DNA of 64,000 bases from Achromobacter insolitus (GTDB lineage Bacteria > Pseudomonadota > Gammaproteobacteria > Burkholderiales > Burkholderiaceae_B), in the NCBI RefSeq assembly GCF_002209555.1, contig NZ_NJIF01000003.1, positions 868,001 through 932,000 of the forward strand, in the 5' to 3' direction. Position 1 is the first letter of the stretch. The number at the start of each line of letters is the position of its first letter. The notes beneath the pieces are model-generated. The model saw only the letters and a list, made by a program, of their open reading frames with translations. It was not told the origin of the DNA and searched no databases. The translations under genes and the position numbers were made by a program. Shown here one piece after another: positions 1-9,128 of this stretch.

Positions 1-569
1 CCCTTGGCGACCTTGTCGCCTACCTTGACCTTCACTTCCTTGACGACGCCGCCTTGGGAAGCGGGGATTTCCATCGAAGCCTTGTCGGACTCGACGGTGA
101 TCAGGCTTTGCTCGGCCTTGATCGTGTCGCCCACCGCGACCATGACTTCGATGACTTCGACTTCCTTGAAGTCGCCGATGTCCGGCACTTCGATGTTCAC
201 CGGGCCGGAGGCGGCAGCCGGGGCGGCCGGCGCGGCCGCGGCTGCCTGCTGCGGGGCAGCCTTGGCTTCGGCGTTGGGAGCCTCTTCCTTGGCGGGTGCG
301 GCAGCCGGGGCGGCAGCTTCGCCCGCGCCCGACGCTTCTACTTCCAGCACGACCGTGCCTTCCGCAACCTTGTCGCCTACCTTTACGCTGATCGACTTCA
401 CCACGCCGCCTTGCGACGCGGGAATCTCCATCGAGGCCTTGTCGGATTCGACGGTGATCAGGCTTTGTTCGGCCTTGATCGTGTCGCCCACCGCCACCAG
501 CACTTCAATGACTTCCACTTCCTTGAAGTCGCCGATGTCGGGAACCTTGATTTGCACGATGTTGCTCAT
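1..569 (-). CDS. aceF: Dihydrolipoamide acetyltransferase E2 of pyruvate dehydrogenase (N-terminal part, runs off window)
   Basis: This is the E2 core of the pyruvate dehydrogenase complex, which transfers acetyl groups from E1 to CoA. Only the first 189 codons are in the window; the gene continues past base 1. Two lipoyl domains are visible, each with the ESDKAS motif. The lipoyl lysines are K44 and K163, and an Ala/Pro-rich swinging-arm linker (about residues 80-115) separates the domains. The two domains are nearly identical, giving a direct repeat with a 357-bp period. ATG (567-569) lies 12 bp after the aceE stop, so the two genes form one operon. The catalytic domain is outside the window. 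Confidence 0.96.
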   Translation of the reverse strand, partial: MSNIVQIKVPDIGDFKEVEVIEVLVAVGDTIKAEQSLITVESDKASMEIPASQGGVVKSISVKVGDKVAEGTVVLEVEASGAGEAAAPAAAPAKEEAPNAEAKAAPQQAAAAAPAAPAAASGPVNIEVPDIGDFKEVEVIEVMVAVGDTIKAEQSLITVESDKASMEIPASQGGVVKEVKVKVGDKVAK

Positions 570-581
570 GTCTCTTTACCC

Positions 582-3290
582 TCAGGCGTATTGCGGGTTG
601 GCTTTGTTCGGATTGATGCCGTACTTCTTGATGGCTTCAGCCACCTTGGCGACCGGCACCTTGCCTTCGTCGGCCAGCGCGCGCAGCGCGGCGACCACGA
701 CGAAGTGGCGGTCCACTTCGAAGTGCTCGCGCAGCTTCGCGCGGAAATCCGAGCGGCCGAAACCGTCGGTGCCCAGCACCTTGTATTCGCGGCCCTTGGG
801 CACGAACGGGCGGATCTGGTCGGCAAAGAGCTTCATGTAGTCGGTCGACGCGATGATCGGCCCTTCCGTCTTGGCCAGCTGTTCCGTGACGTAAGCCACC
901 TGCGGCTTCTTCTCTTCGGGGTGCAGCATGTTGTGGCGTTCGGCGTCCAGGCCGTTACGGCGCAGTTCCGTGAAGCTGGTGACGCTCCACAGGTCCGAGG
1001 CCACGCCCCAGTCGGCTTCCAGCAGTTCTTGCGCGGCCATGACTTCGCGCAGGATCGTGCCCGAGCCCATCAGTTGCACGCGGTTCTTGCCCTTGCCGTG
1101 CGACTTGAGCTTGTACATGCCCTTGATGATGCCTTCCTCGTCGCCCTGGGTCAGACCGGGCTGCGGGTAGTTTTCGTTCATCACCGTCAGGTAGTAGTAG
1201 ACGTTTTCCTGATCTTCCACCATGCGCTTCAGGCCATGCTGGATGATCACGGCCAGCTCATGGCCGAACGTCGGGTCGTACGACACGCAGTTCGGGATGG
1301 TGGACGCCAGGATGTGGCTGTGGCCGTCTTCGTGCTGCAGGCCTTCGCCGTTGAGCGTCGTGCGTCCGGCAGTGCCGCCCAGCAGGAAGCCGCGCGCCTG
1401 CATGTCGCCGGCTGCCCAGGCCAGGTCGCCAATGCGCTGGAACCCGAACATCGAGTAGTAGATGAAGAACGGGATCATGATGCGGTTGTTCGAGGAGTAC
1501 GACGTGGCCGCCGCGATCCACGAGCTCATCGCACCCGCTTCGTTGATGCCTTCCTGCAGGAGCTGGCCGTCGGCCGCTTCCTTGTAGTACATGACCTGGT
1601 CCTTGTCGACCGGGGTGTACTTCTGGCCTTCCGGCGCGTAGATACCGATCTGGCGGAACAGGCCTTCCATGCCGAACGTGCGCGATTCGTCGGCCAGGAT
1701 CGGTACGACGCGCGGACCCAGTTCCTTGTCGCGCAGCACCTGGTTGAGGATGCGCACGAAGGCTTGGGTGGTGGAGATTTCACGGCCTTCGGCGGTGGGC
1801 TCCAGGACGGCCTTGAAGGCTTCCAGCGCGGGAGCCTTGAGCTGCTCGTCGGCCTTGGCGCGGCGGTGCGGCAGATAGCCGCCCAGCGCGGCGCGGCGCT
1901 CGTGCAGGTACTTCATTTCGGGCGAATCGTCGGCCGGCTTGAAGTAAGGCAGATCGGCGAGCTTGTCGTCCGGGATCGGAATGCCGAAACGGTCGCGGAA
2001 TTCGCGGATCGAATCCAGTTCCAGCTTTTTCTGCTGGTGGGTCGGGTTCTTGGCCTGGCCGACATGGCCCATGCCGTAGCCCTTGATGGTCTTGGCCAGG
2101 ATGACGGTGGGCTGGCCCGTGTGGGTAGCGGCGGCGTTGAACGCGGCGTACACCTTGTGCGGGTCATGGCCGCCGCGGTTCAGGCGCCAGATGTCTTCGT
2201 CGCTCATGCGCGACACGGCCTCCAGCAGCTTGGGGTGCTTGCCGAAGAAGTGCTCGCGCACGAACTTGCCGTCATTGGCCTTGTACGCCTGGTACTCGCC
2301 GTCGACGGTCTCTTCCATGATCTGGCGCAGGATGCCTTCCTTGTCGTGCGCCAGGAGCGGATCCCAGTAGCCGCCCCAGATCAGCTTGATCACGTTCCAG
2401 CCCGAGCCGCGGAAGTCGCCTTCCAGCTCCTGGATGATCTTGCCGTTGCCGCGCACCGGGCCGTCCAGGCGCTGCAGGTTGCAGTTGATGACGAAAATCA
2501 GGTTGTCCAGCTTTTCGCGGGCAGCCAGGGCGATGGCGCCCAGCGATTCGGGTTCGTCCATTTCGCCGTCGCCGCAGAACACCCAGACCTTGCGCTTGCT
2601 GGTGTCGGCGATACCGCGGGCGTGCAGGTACTTCAGGAAGCGGGCCTGATAGATGGCCATCAGCGGGCCCAGGCCCATCGACACCGTCGGGAACTGCCAG
2701 AAGTCCGGCATCAGCTTCGGGTGCGGGTACGAGGACAGGCCCTTGCCGTCCACTTCCTGGCGGAAATGGTTCAGCTGGTCTTCGGTCAGGCGGCCTTCGA
2801 GGTAGGCGCGGCCGTACATGCCGGGCGAGGTGTGGCCCTGGAAGTACACCAGGTCGCCGCCGTGGTTTTCGTCTTCGGCGTGCCAGAAATGGTTCTGGCC
2901 GCAGCCGATCATGGTGGCCAGCGAGGCGAAGGAGGCGATGTGGCCGCCCAGGTCGCCGCCGTCCGGCGGGTTGTGCTTGTTGGCCTTGACCACCATGGCC
3001 ATGGCGTTCCAGCGCACGTACGAGCGGATGCGCGATTCCAGCTCCAGGTTGCCCGGGTGGGCCGGCTCCAGGCCGGGGGGAATCGTATTGACGTACGCGG
3101 TGTTCGGCGAGAACGGGATATGGGCGCCGGAACGACGCGCTTCGTCGATCAGGCGTTCGAGCAGATAGTGGGCGCGCTGCGGTCCTTCACGATCAAGGAC
3201 TGCCGCCAGGGCTTCGAGCCACTCCTGGGTTTCAAGGGTGTCTTCGTCGTTGGCGGCCTGTGCGGCGCCAGCCTGGGCGTAAGAGGACAT
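582..3290 (-). CDS. aceE: Pyruvate dehydrogenase E1 component (homodimeric, AceE type)
   Basis: This thiamine-diphosphate enzyme decarboxylates pyruvate and acetylates the lipoyl groups of E2. At 902 residues it has the usual length of the single-chain homodimeric E1. The TPP/Mg motif is seen as GDGEMDEPES (near residues 235-245), followed about 25 residues later by INCNLQ, the expected GDG...NCN pattern. The ATG at 3288-3290 follows an AGGAG ribosome site (TCTCCT on the plus strand). aceF follows 12 bp downstream. The promoter and a large palindrome lie in the 3291-3616 gap. The identity is firm. Confidence 0.97.
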   Translation of the reverse strand: MSSYAQAGAAQAANDEDTLETQEWLEALAAVLDREGPQRAHYLLERLIDEARRSGAHIPFSPNTAYVNTIPPGLEPAHPGNLELESRIRSYVRWNAMAMVVKANKHNPPDGGDLGGHIASFASLATMIGCGQNHFWHAEDENHGGDLVYFQGHTSPGMYGRAYLEGRLTEDQLNHFRQEVDGKGLSSYPHPKLMPDFWQFPTVSMGLGPLMAIYQARFLKYLHARGIADTSKRKVWVFCGDGEMDEPESLGAIALAAREKLDNLIFVINCNLQRLDGPVRGNGKIIQELEGDFRGSGWNVIKLIWGGYWDPLLAHDKEGILRQIMEETVDGEYQAYKANDGKFVREHFFGKHPKLLEAVSRMSDEDIWRLNRGGHDPHKVYAAFNAAATHTGQPTVILAKTIKGYGMGHVGQAKNPTHQQKKLELDSIREFRDRFGIPIPDDKLADLPYFKPADDSPEMKYLHERRAALGGYLPHRRAKADEQLKAPALEAFKAVLEPTAEGREISTTQAFVRILNQVLRDKELGPRVVPILADESRTFGMEGLFRQIGIYAPEGQKYTPVDKDQVMYYKEAADGQLLQEGINEAGAMSSWIAAATSYSSNNRIMIPFFIYYSMFGFQRIGDLAWAAGDMQARGFLLGGTAGRTTLNGEGLQHEDGHSHILASTIPNCVSYDPTFGHELAVIIQHGLKRMVEDQENVYYYLTVMNENYPQPGLTQGDEEGIIKGMYKLKSHGKGKNRVQLMGSGTILREVMAAQELLEADWGVASDLWSVTSFTELRRNGLDAERHNMLHPEEKKPQVAYVTEQLAKTEGPIIASTDYMKLFADQIRPFVPKGREYKVLGTDGFGRSDFRAKLREHFEVDRHFVVVAALRALADEGKVPVAKVAEAIKKYGINPNKANPQYA

Positions 3291-3350
3291 CGTGTGTCTC
3301 CTGTTGGGTTTGTTCGTGACCGCACCCGCTTTACTTGTCTACTCGCGGAC

Positions 3351-3390
3351 ATTGCATGGTAGCCGGGATCATCCGGGCTACCATGTCAAT
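3351..3390. promoter_or_regulatory. 40-bp interrupted palindrome in the aceE leader
   Basis: The core spans 3355-3385 as two 15-base arms around C3370, with 14 of 15 positions complementary (CATGGTAGCC pairs with GGCTACCATG). Outer bases ATTG and CAAT extend it with one bulged T. It lies inside the predicted aceE transcript, so it could be an RNA hairpin or a roadblock operator for a dimeric repressor. The protein that would bind it is unknown. Confidence 0.6.
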
Positions 3391-3447
3391 GCATGGGGTC
3401 GGGGTGTTCTAGAGACCTGCTACTGGGTCGGTTCCCTATCAGCGGGC

Positions 3448-3477
3448 ATTCTAAGAAAGAAGGTTAACCGGTCGCAA
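3448..3477 (-). promoter_or_regulatory. Predicted sigma-70 promoter of aceEF
   Basis: On the minus strand TTGCGA (3472-3477) and TAGAAT (3448-3453) are separated by 18 bp. They point to a start near 3441 and a leader of about 150 nt ahead of aceE. The boxes were identified by eye only. Confidence 0.45.
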
Positions 3478-3616
3478 GAAAAATTTCATGTTGCGGTACG
3501 GCATTTCATAATGCGGAAAATTTAAAGCAAGCTGAACGCGTTGGCGTCATACTTTTAAGCAGGTACTCCAAAAGGACGAGTCGATTCCCGGCAAATCCCT
3601 GCCAACACGCACTAAA

Positions 3617-5398
3617 ATGCGCGGTCTATCCGGCCCGAATTCCATGTCCAGCGCGCCCAAGTCCAATATTCCTACGCCGTTCCACGATCACGCCCGCACT
3701 CGCAGACGCGGGGTGTACTGGGTCACGCCAGCCATGGTGCTGATCCTCTATATCTGTGTAATGGCGGTGTTTTTCTGGCTGCAGCGCATCCATGACGACA
3801 GCGTCATGTTTGTCACCATTGACCAGGAAATGCGCCAGCAACGCCTGATCTGGGTGGTGCTGGCCCTGTCCTGCGTGATCGTCATCAGCCTCTTGATGCT
3901 GTGGCGCTATACCCGCTTTCGCTCGGCGGCCGAAGCGGCCCTGATCGCCGAAACCGGATTCCGCCGCGCCATGGAAAACTCCATGTCCACCGGCATGCGC
4001 GTGCTGGATATGGAAGGCCGCATCGCCTATGTGAATCCCGCGTTCTGTCGCATGATCGGCTGGAACGAGGCCGACCTCATCGGCCGCAGCCCGCCCTTCC
4101 CCTATTGGGTACCCGGCCGCCACGAACAGCATCAGCACACGCTGGACGTGCTGATGTCGGGCAAGACGCCCAGCAGCGGCCTGGAAGTCGAGGCACAGCG
4201 GCGCGACGGTTCGCGCTTCACGGCGCGCATGTATGTGTCCCCCCTGCTGGACCCCAACGGCAACCAGATCGGCTGGATGACCTCCATGACCGACATCACC
4301 GAACCCAAGCGCATCCGCGAGGCCCTGACGGCCGCGCACGAGCGCTTCATGACGGTGCTGGAAGGACTGGATGACGCCATCTCGGTCACCGCCGACACTC
4401 ACGACGGCCTGGAGCTGCTGTTCGCCAACCGCACCTACCGCCGCGTGTTCGGCGCCCAGACCGGCGGCCACGACGAACTGCTGGCCGGCCGCCGCGGCCG
4501 TTTCACCGACGAATCCGTGGAAGTCTTCGCGCCGTCGGTGCAGCGCTGGTTCGAGGTGCACCACCGCATGCTGGCCTGGACCGACGGCCGCCGCGTGCGC
4601 ATGCAGGTCGCGCGCGACATTACCGAGCGCCGCGTCCACGAGGAAGCCTCGCGCGTGCAGCAGGAGAAGATCCAGCTCACCAGCCGCCTGACCACCATGG
4701 GCGAAATGGCCTCGTCGCTGGCGCACGAACTGAACCAGCCGCTGACCGCCATCGCCAACTACAGCATGGGCGCCGTCGCCCTGGTCAAGGCCGGCCACAC
4801 CAGCCCCAACATGCTGCTGCCCGCGCTGGAAAAGGCGGCCTCGCAGGCCGAACGCGCGGGCAAGATCATCAGCCGGATCCGCGAATTCGTGAAACGCAGC
4901 GAACCGCGCCGCCAGCGCGTCGCGATCAGCCGGATCGTCGACAACGCCATCGGCTTTGCCGAGATCGACGCCCGCAAGCGCCGCATCCGGATCGACCGGT
5001 TCGTGCCGTCGAATGCGCCGGACGTGCTGGCCGACCCCATCCTGATCGAGCAGGTCCTATTGAACCTGCTGAAGAACGGGCTGGAAGCCATGGAAAAGAG
5101 CGAATCCGACGAGCTGAAGGTCGCCGTGATCCTGCATGAACAGCACATCGAGGTTGCCGTGGTCGACCGCGGCCACGGCCTGGCCGAGCCCGAGCGCCTG
5201 TTCGAACCCTTCTTCAGCACCAAGACCCAGGGCCTGGGCATGGGGCTGAATATCTGCCGTACCATTATTGAATCGCATCACGGCCGCTTGTGGGCGGATC
5301 CCAATCCCGCCGGCGGCACCATTTTCCGCTTTACCCTGCCCTGCGCTGCACCCCAGTCGCAGGCCCAGAACGATCAGTCCGAGGAGTTGCACGCATGA
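3617..5398 (+). CDS. Membrane sensor histidine kinase, FixL/DctB-like with PAS domains
   Basis: This inner-membrane sensor kinase has two transmembrane segments (about residues 34-56 and 78-97) with a short loop between them. A PAS domain (about 112-230) and a second PAS-like region (about 240-345) follow. The HisKA H-box ASSLAHELNQPLTAIANY carries the phospho-acceptor H370. The ATPase domain shows the N-box NLLKNGLEAM and the G-box GLGMGLNIC. The H-box resembles that of FixL, TodS and DctB kinases. Start choice is uncertain: ATG at 3617 has no clear ribosome site, and a second ATG at 3644 (MSSAPK) would also fit. The stop overlaps the next start (ATGA), so the response regulator is translationally coupled. 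The signal sensed is unknown. Confidence 0.9.
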   Translation: MRGLSGPNSMSSAPKSNIPTPFHDHARTRRRGVYWVTPAMVLILYICVMAVFFWLQRIHDDSVMFVTIDQEMRQQRLIWVVLALSCVIVISLLMLWRYTRFRSAAEAALIAETGFRRAMENSMSTGMRVLDMEGRIAYVNPAFCRMIGWNEADLIGRSPPFPYWVPGRHEQHQHTLDVLMSGKTPSSGLEVEAQRRDGSRFTARMYVSPLLDPNGNQIGWMTSMTDITEPKRIREALTAAHERFMTVLEGLDDAISVTADTHDGLELLFANRTYRRVFGAQTGGHDELLAGRRGRFTDESVEVFAPSVQRWFEVHHRMLAWTDGRRVRMQVARDITERRVHEEASRVQQEKIQLTSRLTTMGEMASSLAHELNQPLTAIANYSMGAVALVKAGHTSPNMLLPALEKAASQAERAGKIISRIREFVKRSEPRRQRVAISRIVDNAIGFAEIDARKRRIRIDRFVPSNAPDVLADPILIEQVLLNLLKNGLEAMEKSESDELKVAVILHEQHIEVAVVDRGHGLAEPERLFEPFFSTKTQGLGMGLNICRTIIESHHGRLWADPNPAGGTIFRFTLPCAAPQSQAQNDQSEELHA

Positions 5399-6021
5399 AC
5401 ACGCCCCACCTGTCGAGCACGGTTTTCATTGTTGACGACGACGAAGCGGTCCGCGATTCGTTGCGCTGGCTATTGGAGGCCAATGGCTATCGCGTTCGCG
5501 CTTACGCCAGCGGCGAATCCTTCCTGGAAGACTACGACGCCAGCCAGGTCGGCGTGCTGATCGCCGACGTGCGCATGCCCGGCATGAGCGGCCTGGAACT
5601 GCAGGAACAATTGATCGCCCGCAACGCCCCGCTGCCCATCGTGTTCATCACCGGCCACGGGGACGTGCCGATGGCCGTGTCCACCATGAAGAAAGGCGCG
5701 GTCGACTTCCTGGAAAAGCCCTTCAATGAATCCGATTTGCGCGAGATCGTGGCGCGCATGCTGGAGCAGGCCACGCAGCGCGTGACCAAGCACCAGGCCC
5801 AGAAAGACCACGAAGCCATGCTGGCGCGCCTCACCGCGCGCGAGCAGCAGGTGCTGGAGCGCATCGTCGCGGGCCGCTTGAACAAGCAGATCGCCGACGA
5901 CCTGGGCATCAGCATCAAGACCGTAGAGGCGCACCGCGCCAACATCATGGAAAAACTCGAAGTGACCACCGTAGCTGATTTGATGAAAGTGGCCCTGGCC
6001 AAACCCGAGGCGACCGCATGA
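5395..6021 (+). CDS. FixJ/NarL-type response regulator
   Basis: This 208-residue DNA-binding response regulator is the partner of the kinase just upstream. The receiver domain (1-125) has acidic residues D14-D16, phosphorylation site D58 in [11 protein letters not shown], the T in FITGHG, and K in FLEKPF. A LuxR/FixJ helix-turn-helix (about 140-200) contains [12 protein letters not shown] and [19 protein letters not shown]. The start is fixed by GAGGAG at 5381-5386 and by the ATGA overlap with the kinase stop. Its own stop overlaps the folD start in the same way. Its targets are not evident from sequence. Confidence 0.93.
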   Translation: MNTPHLSSTVFIVDDDEAVRDSLRWLLEANGYRVRAYASGESFLEDYDASQVGVLIADVRMPGMSGLELQEQLIARNAPLPIVFITGHGDVPMAVSTMKKGAVDFLEKPFNESDLREIVARMLEQATQRVTKHQAQKDHEAMLARLTAREQQVLERIVAGRLNKQIADDLGISIKTVEAHRANIMEKLEVTTVADLMKVALAKPEATA

Positions 6022-6869
6022 CCGCAAGGATTATCGACGGCGCGGCCCTCTCGGCGCGCATTCGCGAAGAAGCGGCCCAGCGCGTTGCCGCCCTGGCTGC
6101 CAAGGGCACCCGCCCCGGCCTGGCCGTGGTGCTGGTGGGTGAAGATCCCGCGTCCCAGGTGTACGTGCGCAACAAGGTTGCCGCCTGCGAAAAGGCCGGC
6201 CTGCATTCCGTCAAGGAGCAGTACCCCGCGGACATGACCGAGGCCGAACTGCTGGCCCGCATCGCCATCCTGAATCAGGACCCGACCATACACGGCATCC
6301 TGGTGCAGTTGCCGCTGCCCAAGCACATGGATTCCCACAAGGTCATCGAAGCCATCGCGGCCGAGAAGGATGTGGACGGCTTCCACATCAGCAACGCCGG
6401 CCTGCTCATGACCGGCCAGCCCTTGTTCCGCCCCTGCACGCCCTACGGCGTGATGAAGATGCTGGAATCGGAAGGCGTGACGCTGCGTGGCGCCGAGGCC
6501 GTGATCGTGGGCGCCAGCAATATCGTCGGCAAGCCCATGGCGATGCTGCTACTGCAGGCCGGCGCCACCATCACCATCTGCAATTCCAAGACGCGCGACC
6601 TGGCGGCCCAGACCCGCCGCGCCGACGTGCTGGTCGTCGCCACCGGCAAGCCCGGCATGATCGACGGCTCGATGATCAAGCCCGGCGCCGTCGTGATCGA
6701 CGTGGGCATCAACCGCGGCGCCGACGGCAAGCTCTGCGGCGACGTGGACTTCGCCTCGGCCAAGGAAGTGGCAGGCGCCATCACGCCCGTCCCGGGCGGC
6801 GTGGGCCCCATGACCATCGCCATGCTGCTGGTCAACACCATCGAAGCGGCCGAACGCGCCGCGGCCTGA
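6018..6869 (+). CDS. folD: Methylenetetrahydrofolate dehydrogenase / cyclohydrolase FolD
   Basis: This bifunctional cytosolic enzyme interconverts 5,10-methylene-, methenyl- and 10-formyl-tetrahydrofolate. Its 283 residues match the usual length. Visible motifs are the catalytic YVRNK lysine region (near residue 55), [20 protein letters not shown], the NADP site [14 protein letters not shown] and the C-terminal [18 protein letters not shown] overlaps the response-regulator TGA (ATGA at 6018-6021), so folD is the third gene of a two-component operon. That is an unusual setting for a housekeeping folate gene. Confidence 0.97.
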   Translation: MTARIIDGAALSARIREEAAQRVAALAAKGTRPGLAVVLVGEDPASQVYVRNKVAACEKAGLHSVKEQYPADMTEAELLARIAILNQDPTIHGILVQLPLPKHMDSHKVIEAIAAEKDVDGFHISNAGLLMTGQPLFRPCTPYGVMKMLESEGVTLRGAEAVIVGASNIVGKPMAMLLLQAGATITICNSKTRDLAAQTRRADVLVVATGKPGMIDGSMIKPGAVVIDVGINRGADGKLCGDVDFASAKEVAGAITPVPGGVGPMTIAMLLVNTIEAAERAAA

Positions 6870-6912
6870 CGGCCGGCGCGCCCGCGGCCGGCCTGGCCGC
6901 GGGACGGGTCTT

Positions 6913-6942
6913 GCGATCTGCCCTTGCGTTCGGGCAGATCGC
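6913..6942. terminator. Stem-loop after folD
   Basis: A perfect 11-bp inverted repeat GCGATCTGCCC / GGGCAGATCGC has an 8-nt loop. No T-run follows, so it is at best a weak intrinsic terminator or an mRNA 3'-end protector. Confidence 0.5.
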
Positions 6943-7009
6943 CCTCACCTGATTCTCATGCCCTTGCCGGCGCCCGGGCGCCGTTCACCCCTTTCCAGCC
7001 TGTAACACC

Positions 7010-9076
7010 ATGACCCAGAATCCCCTGCTCGCCCCTGTCTCCGACCTCGTCGACTACGCGGCCGTCAAGCCCGGGCACATCGTGCCCGCGGTCGAGGAAC
7101 TGCTGGGCATCGCCCGCCAGGCCGTGGACCGCGCCGCCGACCCTGCGCTGGCGCCCACCTGGGAAGCGGTGGTTGAACCGCTGGATACCGCCTCGGAGCG
7201 CCTGTGGCGCGCCTGGTCGGTGGCGGGCCACCTGAATGCGGTGGTCAACACCCCGGAACTGCGCGAAGCCTACAACGCCGCCCTGCCCCTGGTGACCGAA
7301 TTCTCCACCTGGGTCGGCCTGCACGAAGGCTTGTACAAGCAATATCAGCGCCTGGCCGCCGCCCCCGATTTCGCGTCCTGGACGCCGGTGCGCCGCCGCA
7401 TCGTGGAAATGGCGTTGCGCGACTTCCGCCTGAGCGGCGTCGAGCTGCAAGGCGCCGACCGCGAACGCTACGCCGCCATTTCCGATCGCGAAGCCCAGGC
7501 TTCGCAGAAATTTTCCGAGAACGTGCTGGATTCGATCGACGCCTGGTCGCTGCTGGTCGAGGACGAAGCCCGCCTGGCCGGCATTCCGGCCGACGTACGC
7601 GCCGCCGCCCGGGCCGCCGCCGAGGAAGACGGCAAGCCGGGCTGGAAGCTCACGCTCAAGATGCCGTGCTACCTGCCCGTGATGCAGTACGCCCAGGACC
7701 GCTCGCTGCGCGAGGCGCTGTACCGCGGCTACGGCACGGTGGCGTCGGAGCACGGCGACGGCAAGTTCGACAACTCCCCTCTTATCGAAGAACTGCTGGC
7801 CCTGCGCGCCGAGGAAGCCGGCCTGCTCGGCCTGGGCACCTTCGCCGCACTGCGCCTGCAGACCCGCATGGCCCGCGATGCCAAGGAAGTCACCGTGTTC
7901 CTGCGCGACCTGGCCGCGCGCGCCAAGCCCTACGCCCAGCGCGACCTGGCGGAATTGAAAGCCTACGCCACCGGCGAACTGGGGCTGGATGACCTGCAGC
8001 CCTGGGACGTGGCCTACGCTTCCGAGCGCCTGCGCGAATCGCGCTACGCCTATTCCGAAGACGAGGTGAAGCAGTATTTCACCGAGCCGCGTGTACTGTC
8101 GGGGCTGTTCGAGGTCATCGAAACCCTGTTCGACGTGCGCCTGGCGGAGACGCCGGTGTCGTCCTGGCACGGCGACGTGCGCGGCGTGCGCGTGGAAAGC
8201 CCCAAGGGCGAACTCATCGGTTATCTGTATCTGGACCTGTATGCCCGCGCCGGCAAGCAGAGCGGCGCCTGGGTCGACAGCGAGCGCACGCGCCGTGTCG
8301 TGGGTGGCAAGCTGCAGACTCCCATCGCCTACCTGACCTGCAATTTCTCGCGCCCCAACGGCGACAAGCCCGCCGTCCTGACGCATGACGACGTCATCAC
8401 CCTGTTCCATGAAACCGGCCATGCGCTGCACGCCCTGCTGTCCGAGGTGGACGAGCCCGGCGCGGCCGCCTTCGCCAGCATGGAGTGGGACGCCATCGAA
8501 CTGCCCTCGCAGTTCATGGAGAACTTCTGCTGGGAATGGGCGGTGGTGCAGAAACTGTCCGCCCACGTCGACACGGGCGAGCCCCTGCCGCGCGCGCTCT
8601 ATGACCGCCTGGTCGCCGCCCGCAACTACCAGAGCGGCATGCAGACGGTGCGCCAGATCGAGTTCGCGCTGTTCGACATGCTGATGCATGACCGCGCCAA
8701 GGGCGCATCGATCAGTGAAGTGCTGGCTCTGCTGCAAGAAGTGCGCCAGGAAGTGGCGGTGCTGTTTCCGCCGGCCTGGCATCGCCTGCCGCATGCCTTC
8801 TCGCACCTGTTTGCGGGCGGCTACGGCGCGGGCTACTACAGCTACAAGTGGGCGGAAGTGCTGTCGGCCGACGCCTACGAAGCCTTCGAGGAAGCAGCGA
8901 CGCGCCAGGCCGCCAACGCCCTGGGTACGCTGGACCCGGAAACCGGCGCGCGCTTCCGGCGCGAAGTGCTGGCCGTGGGCGGCTCGCGGCCGGCGGCTGA
9001 ATCCTTTGCCGCCTTCCGCGGCCGGGCCCCGCGCATCGATGCCCTGCTGCGCCACAGCGGCATGACGTCCACCTGA
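7010..9076 (+). CDS. prlC: Oligopeptidase A, M3 family zinc metallopeptidase
   Basis: This cytosolic thimet-oligopeptidase-family enzyme degrades short peptides, including signal-peptide fragments. The zinc motif HETGH (H467, E468, H471) is followed by a downstream glutamate region (ELPSQFMENFCWEW) and the C-terminal GYGAGYYSYKW substrate-loop motif. The N-terminus (NPLL..., PGHIVPAVEELL) matches PrlC/OpdA. The length of 688 is typical. No signal peptide is present. The gene stands alone, followed by a hairpin terminator at 9103-9127. Confidence 0.95.
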   Translation: MTQNPLLAPVSDLVDYAAVKPGHIVPAVEELLGIARQAVDRAADPALAPTWEAVVEPLDTASERLWRAWSVAGHLNAVVNTPELREAYNAALPLVTEFSTWVGLHEGLYKQYQRLAAAPDFASWTPVRRRIVEMALRDFRLSGVELQGADRERYAAISDREAQASQKFSENVLDSIDAWSLLVEDEARLAGIPADVRAAARAAAEEDGKPGWKLTLKMPCYLPVMQYAQDRSLREALYRGYGTVASEHGDGKFDNSPLIEELLALRAEEAGLLGLGTFAALRLQTRMARDAKEVTVFLRDLAARAKPYAQRDLAELKAYATGELGLDDLQPWDVAYASERLRESRYAYSEDEVKQYFTEPRVLSGLFEVIETLFDVRLAETPVSSWHGDVRGVRVESPKGELIGYLYLDLYARAGKQSGAWVDSERTRRVVGGKLQTPIAYLTCNFSRPNGDKPAVLTHDDVITLFHETGHALHALLSEVDEPGAAAFASMEWDAIELPSQFMENFCWEWAVVQKLSAHVDTGEPLPRALYDRLVAARNYQSGMQTVRQIEFALFDMLMHDRAKGASISEVLALLQEVRQEVAVLFPPAWHRLPHAFSHLFAGGYGAGYYSYKWAEVLSADAYEAFEEAATRQAANALGTLDPETGARFRREVLAVGGSRPAAESFAAFRGRAPRIDALLRHSGMTST

Positions 9077-9102
9077 TCATCCGGCCCCCGGTGCTTGACC
9101 CG

Positions 9103-9127
9103 ACGGCCCGCCCTAGGCGGGCCGTTT
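9103..9127 (+). terminator. Intrinsic terminator after prlC
   Basis: A perfect 10-bp stem ACGGCCCGCC / GGCGGGCCGT with a 3-nt loop is followed by TT. It sits between convergent genes. The T-tract is short. Confidence 0.6.
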
Positions 9128-9128
9128 G

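Larger units (their letters stand above)
3291..3616. other. Divergent intergenic region aceE / sensor kinase
   Basis: This 326-bp gap between divergent genes holds a minus-strand sigma-70-like promoter (3448-3477) and a 40-bp interrupted palindrome (3351-3390). It also holds an AT-rich stretch (3475-3530) with the small palindrome GCATT-TCAT-AATGC. No convincing open reading frame, tRNA or riboswitch was recognised. Confidence 0.7.

Noticed and set aside
54..3362. A 1102-codon plus-strand open frame opposite aceE and aceF
   Set aside because: It is a GC-rich antisense shadow: His/Val/Gln/Ala-rich translation, no family motif, and it lies over two certain genes.
6956..9055. A 699-codon minus-strand frame opposite prlC
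   Set aside because: Antisense shadow. The plus strand carries a full oligopeptidase with HETGH.
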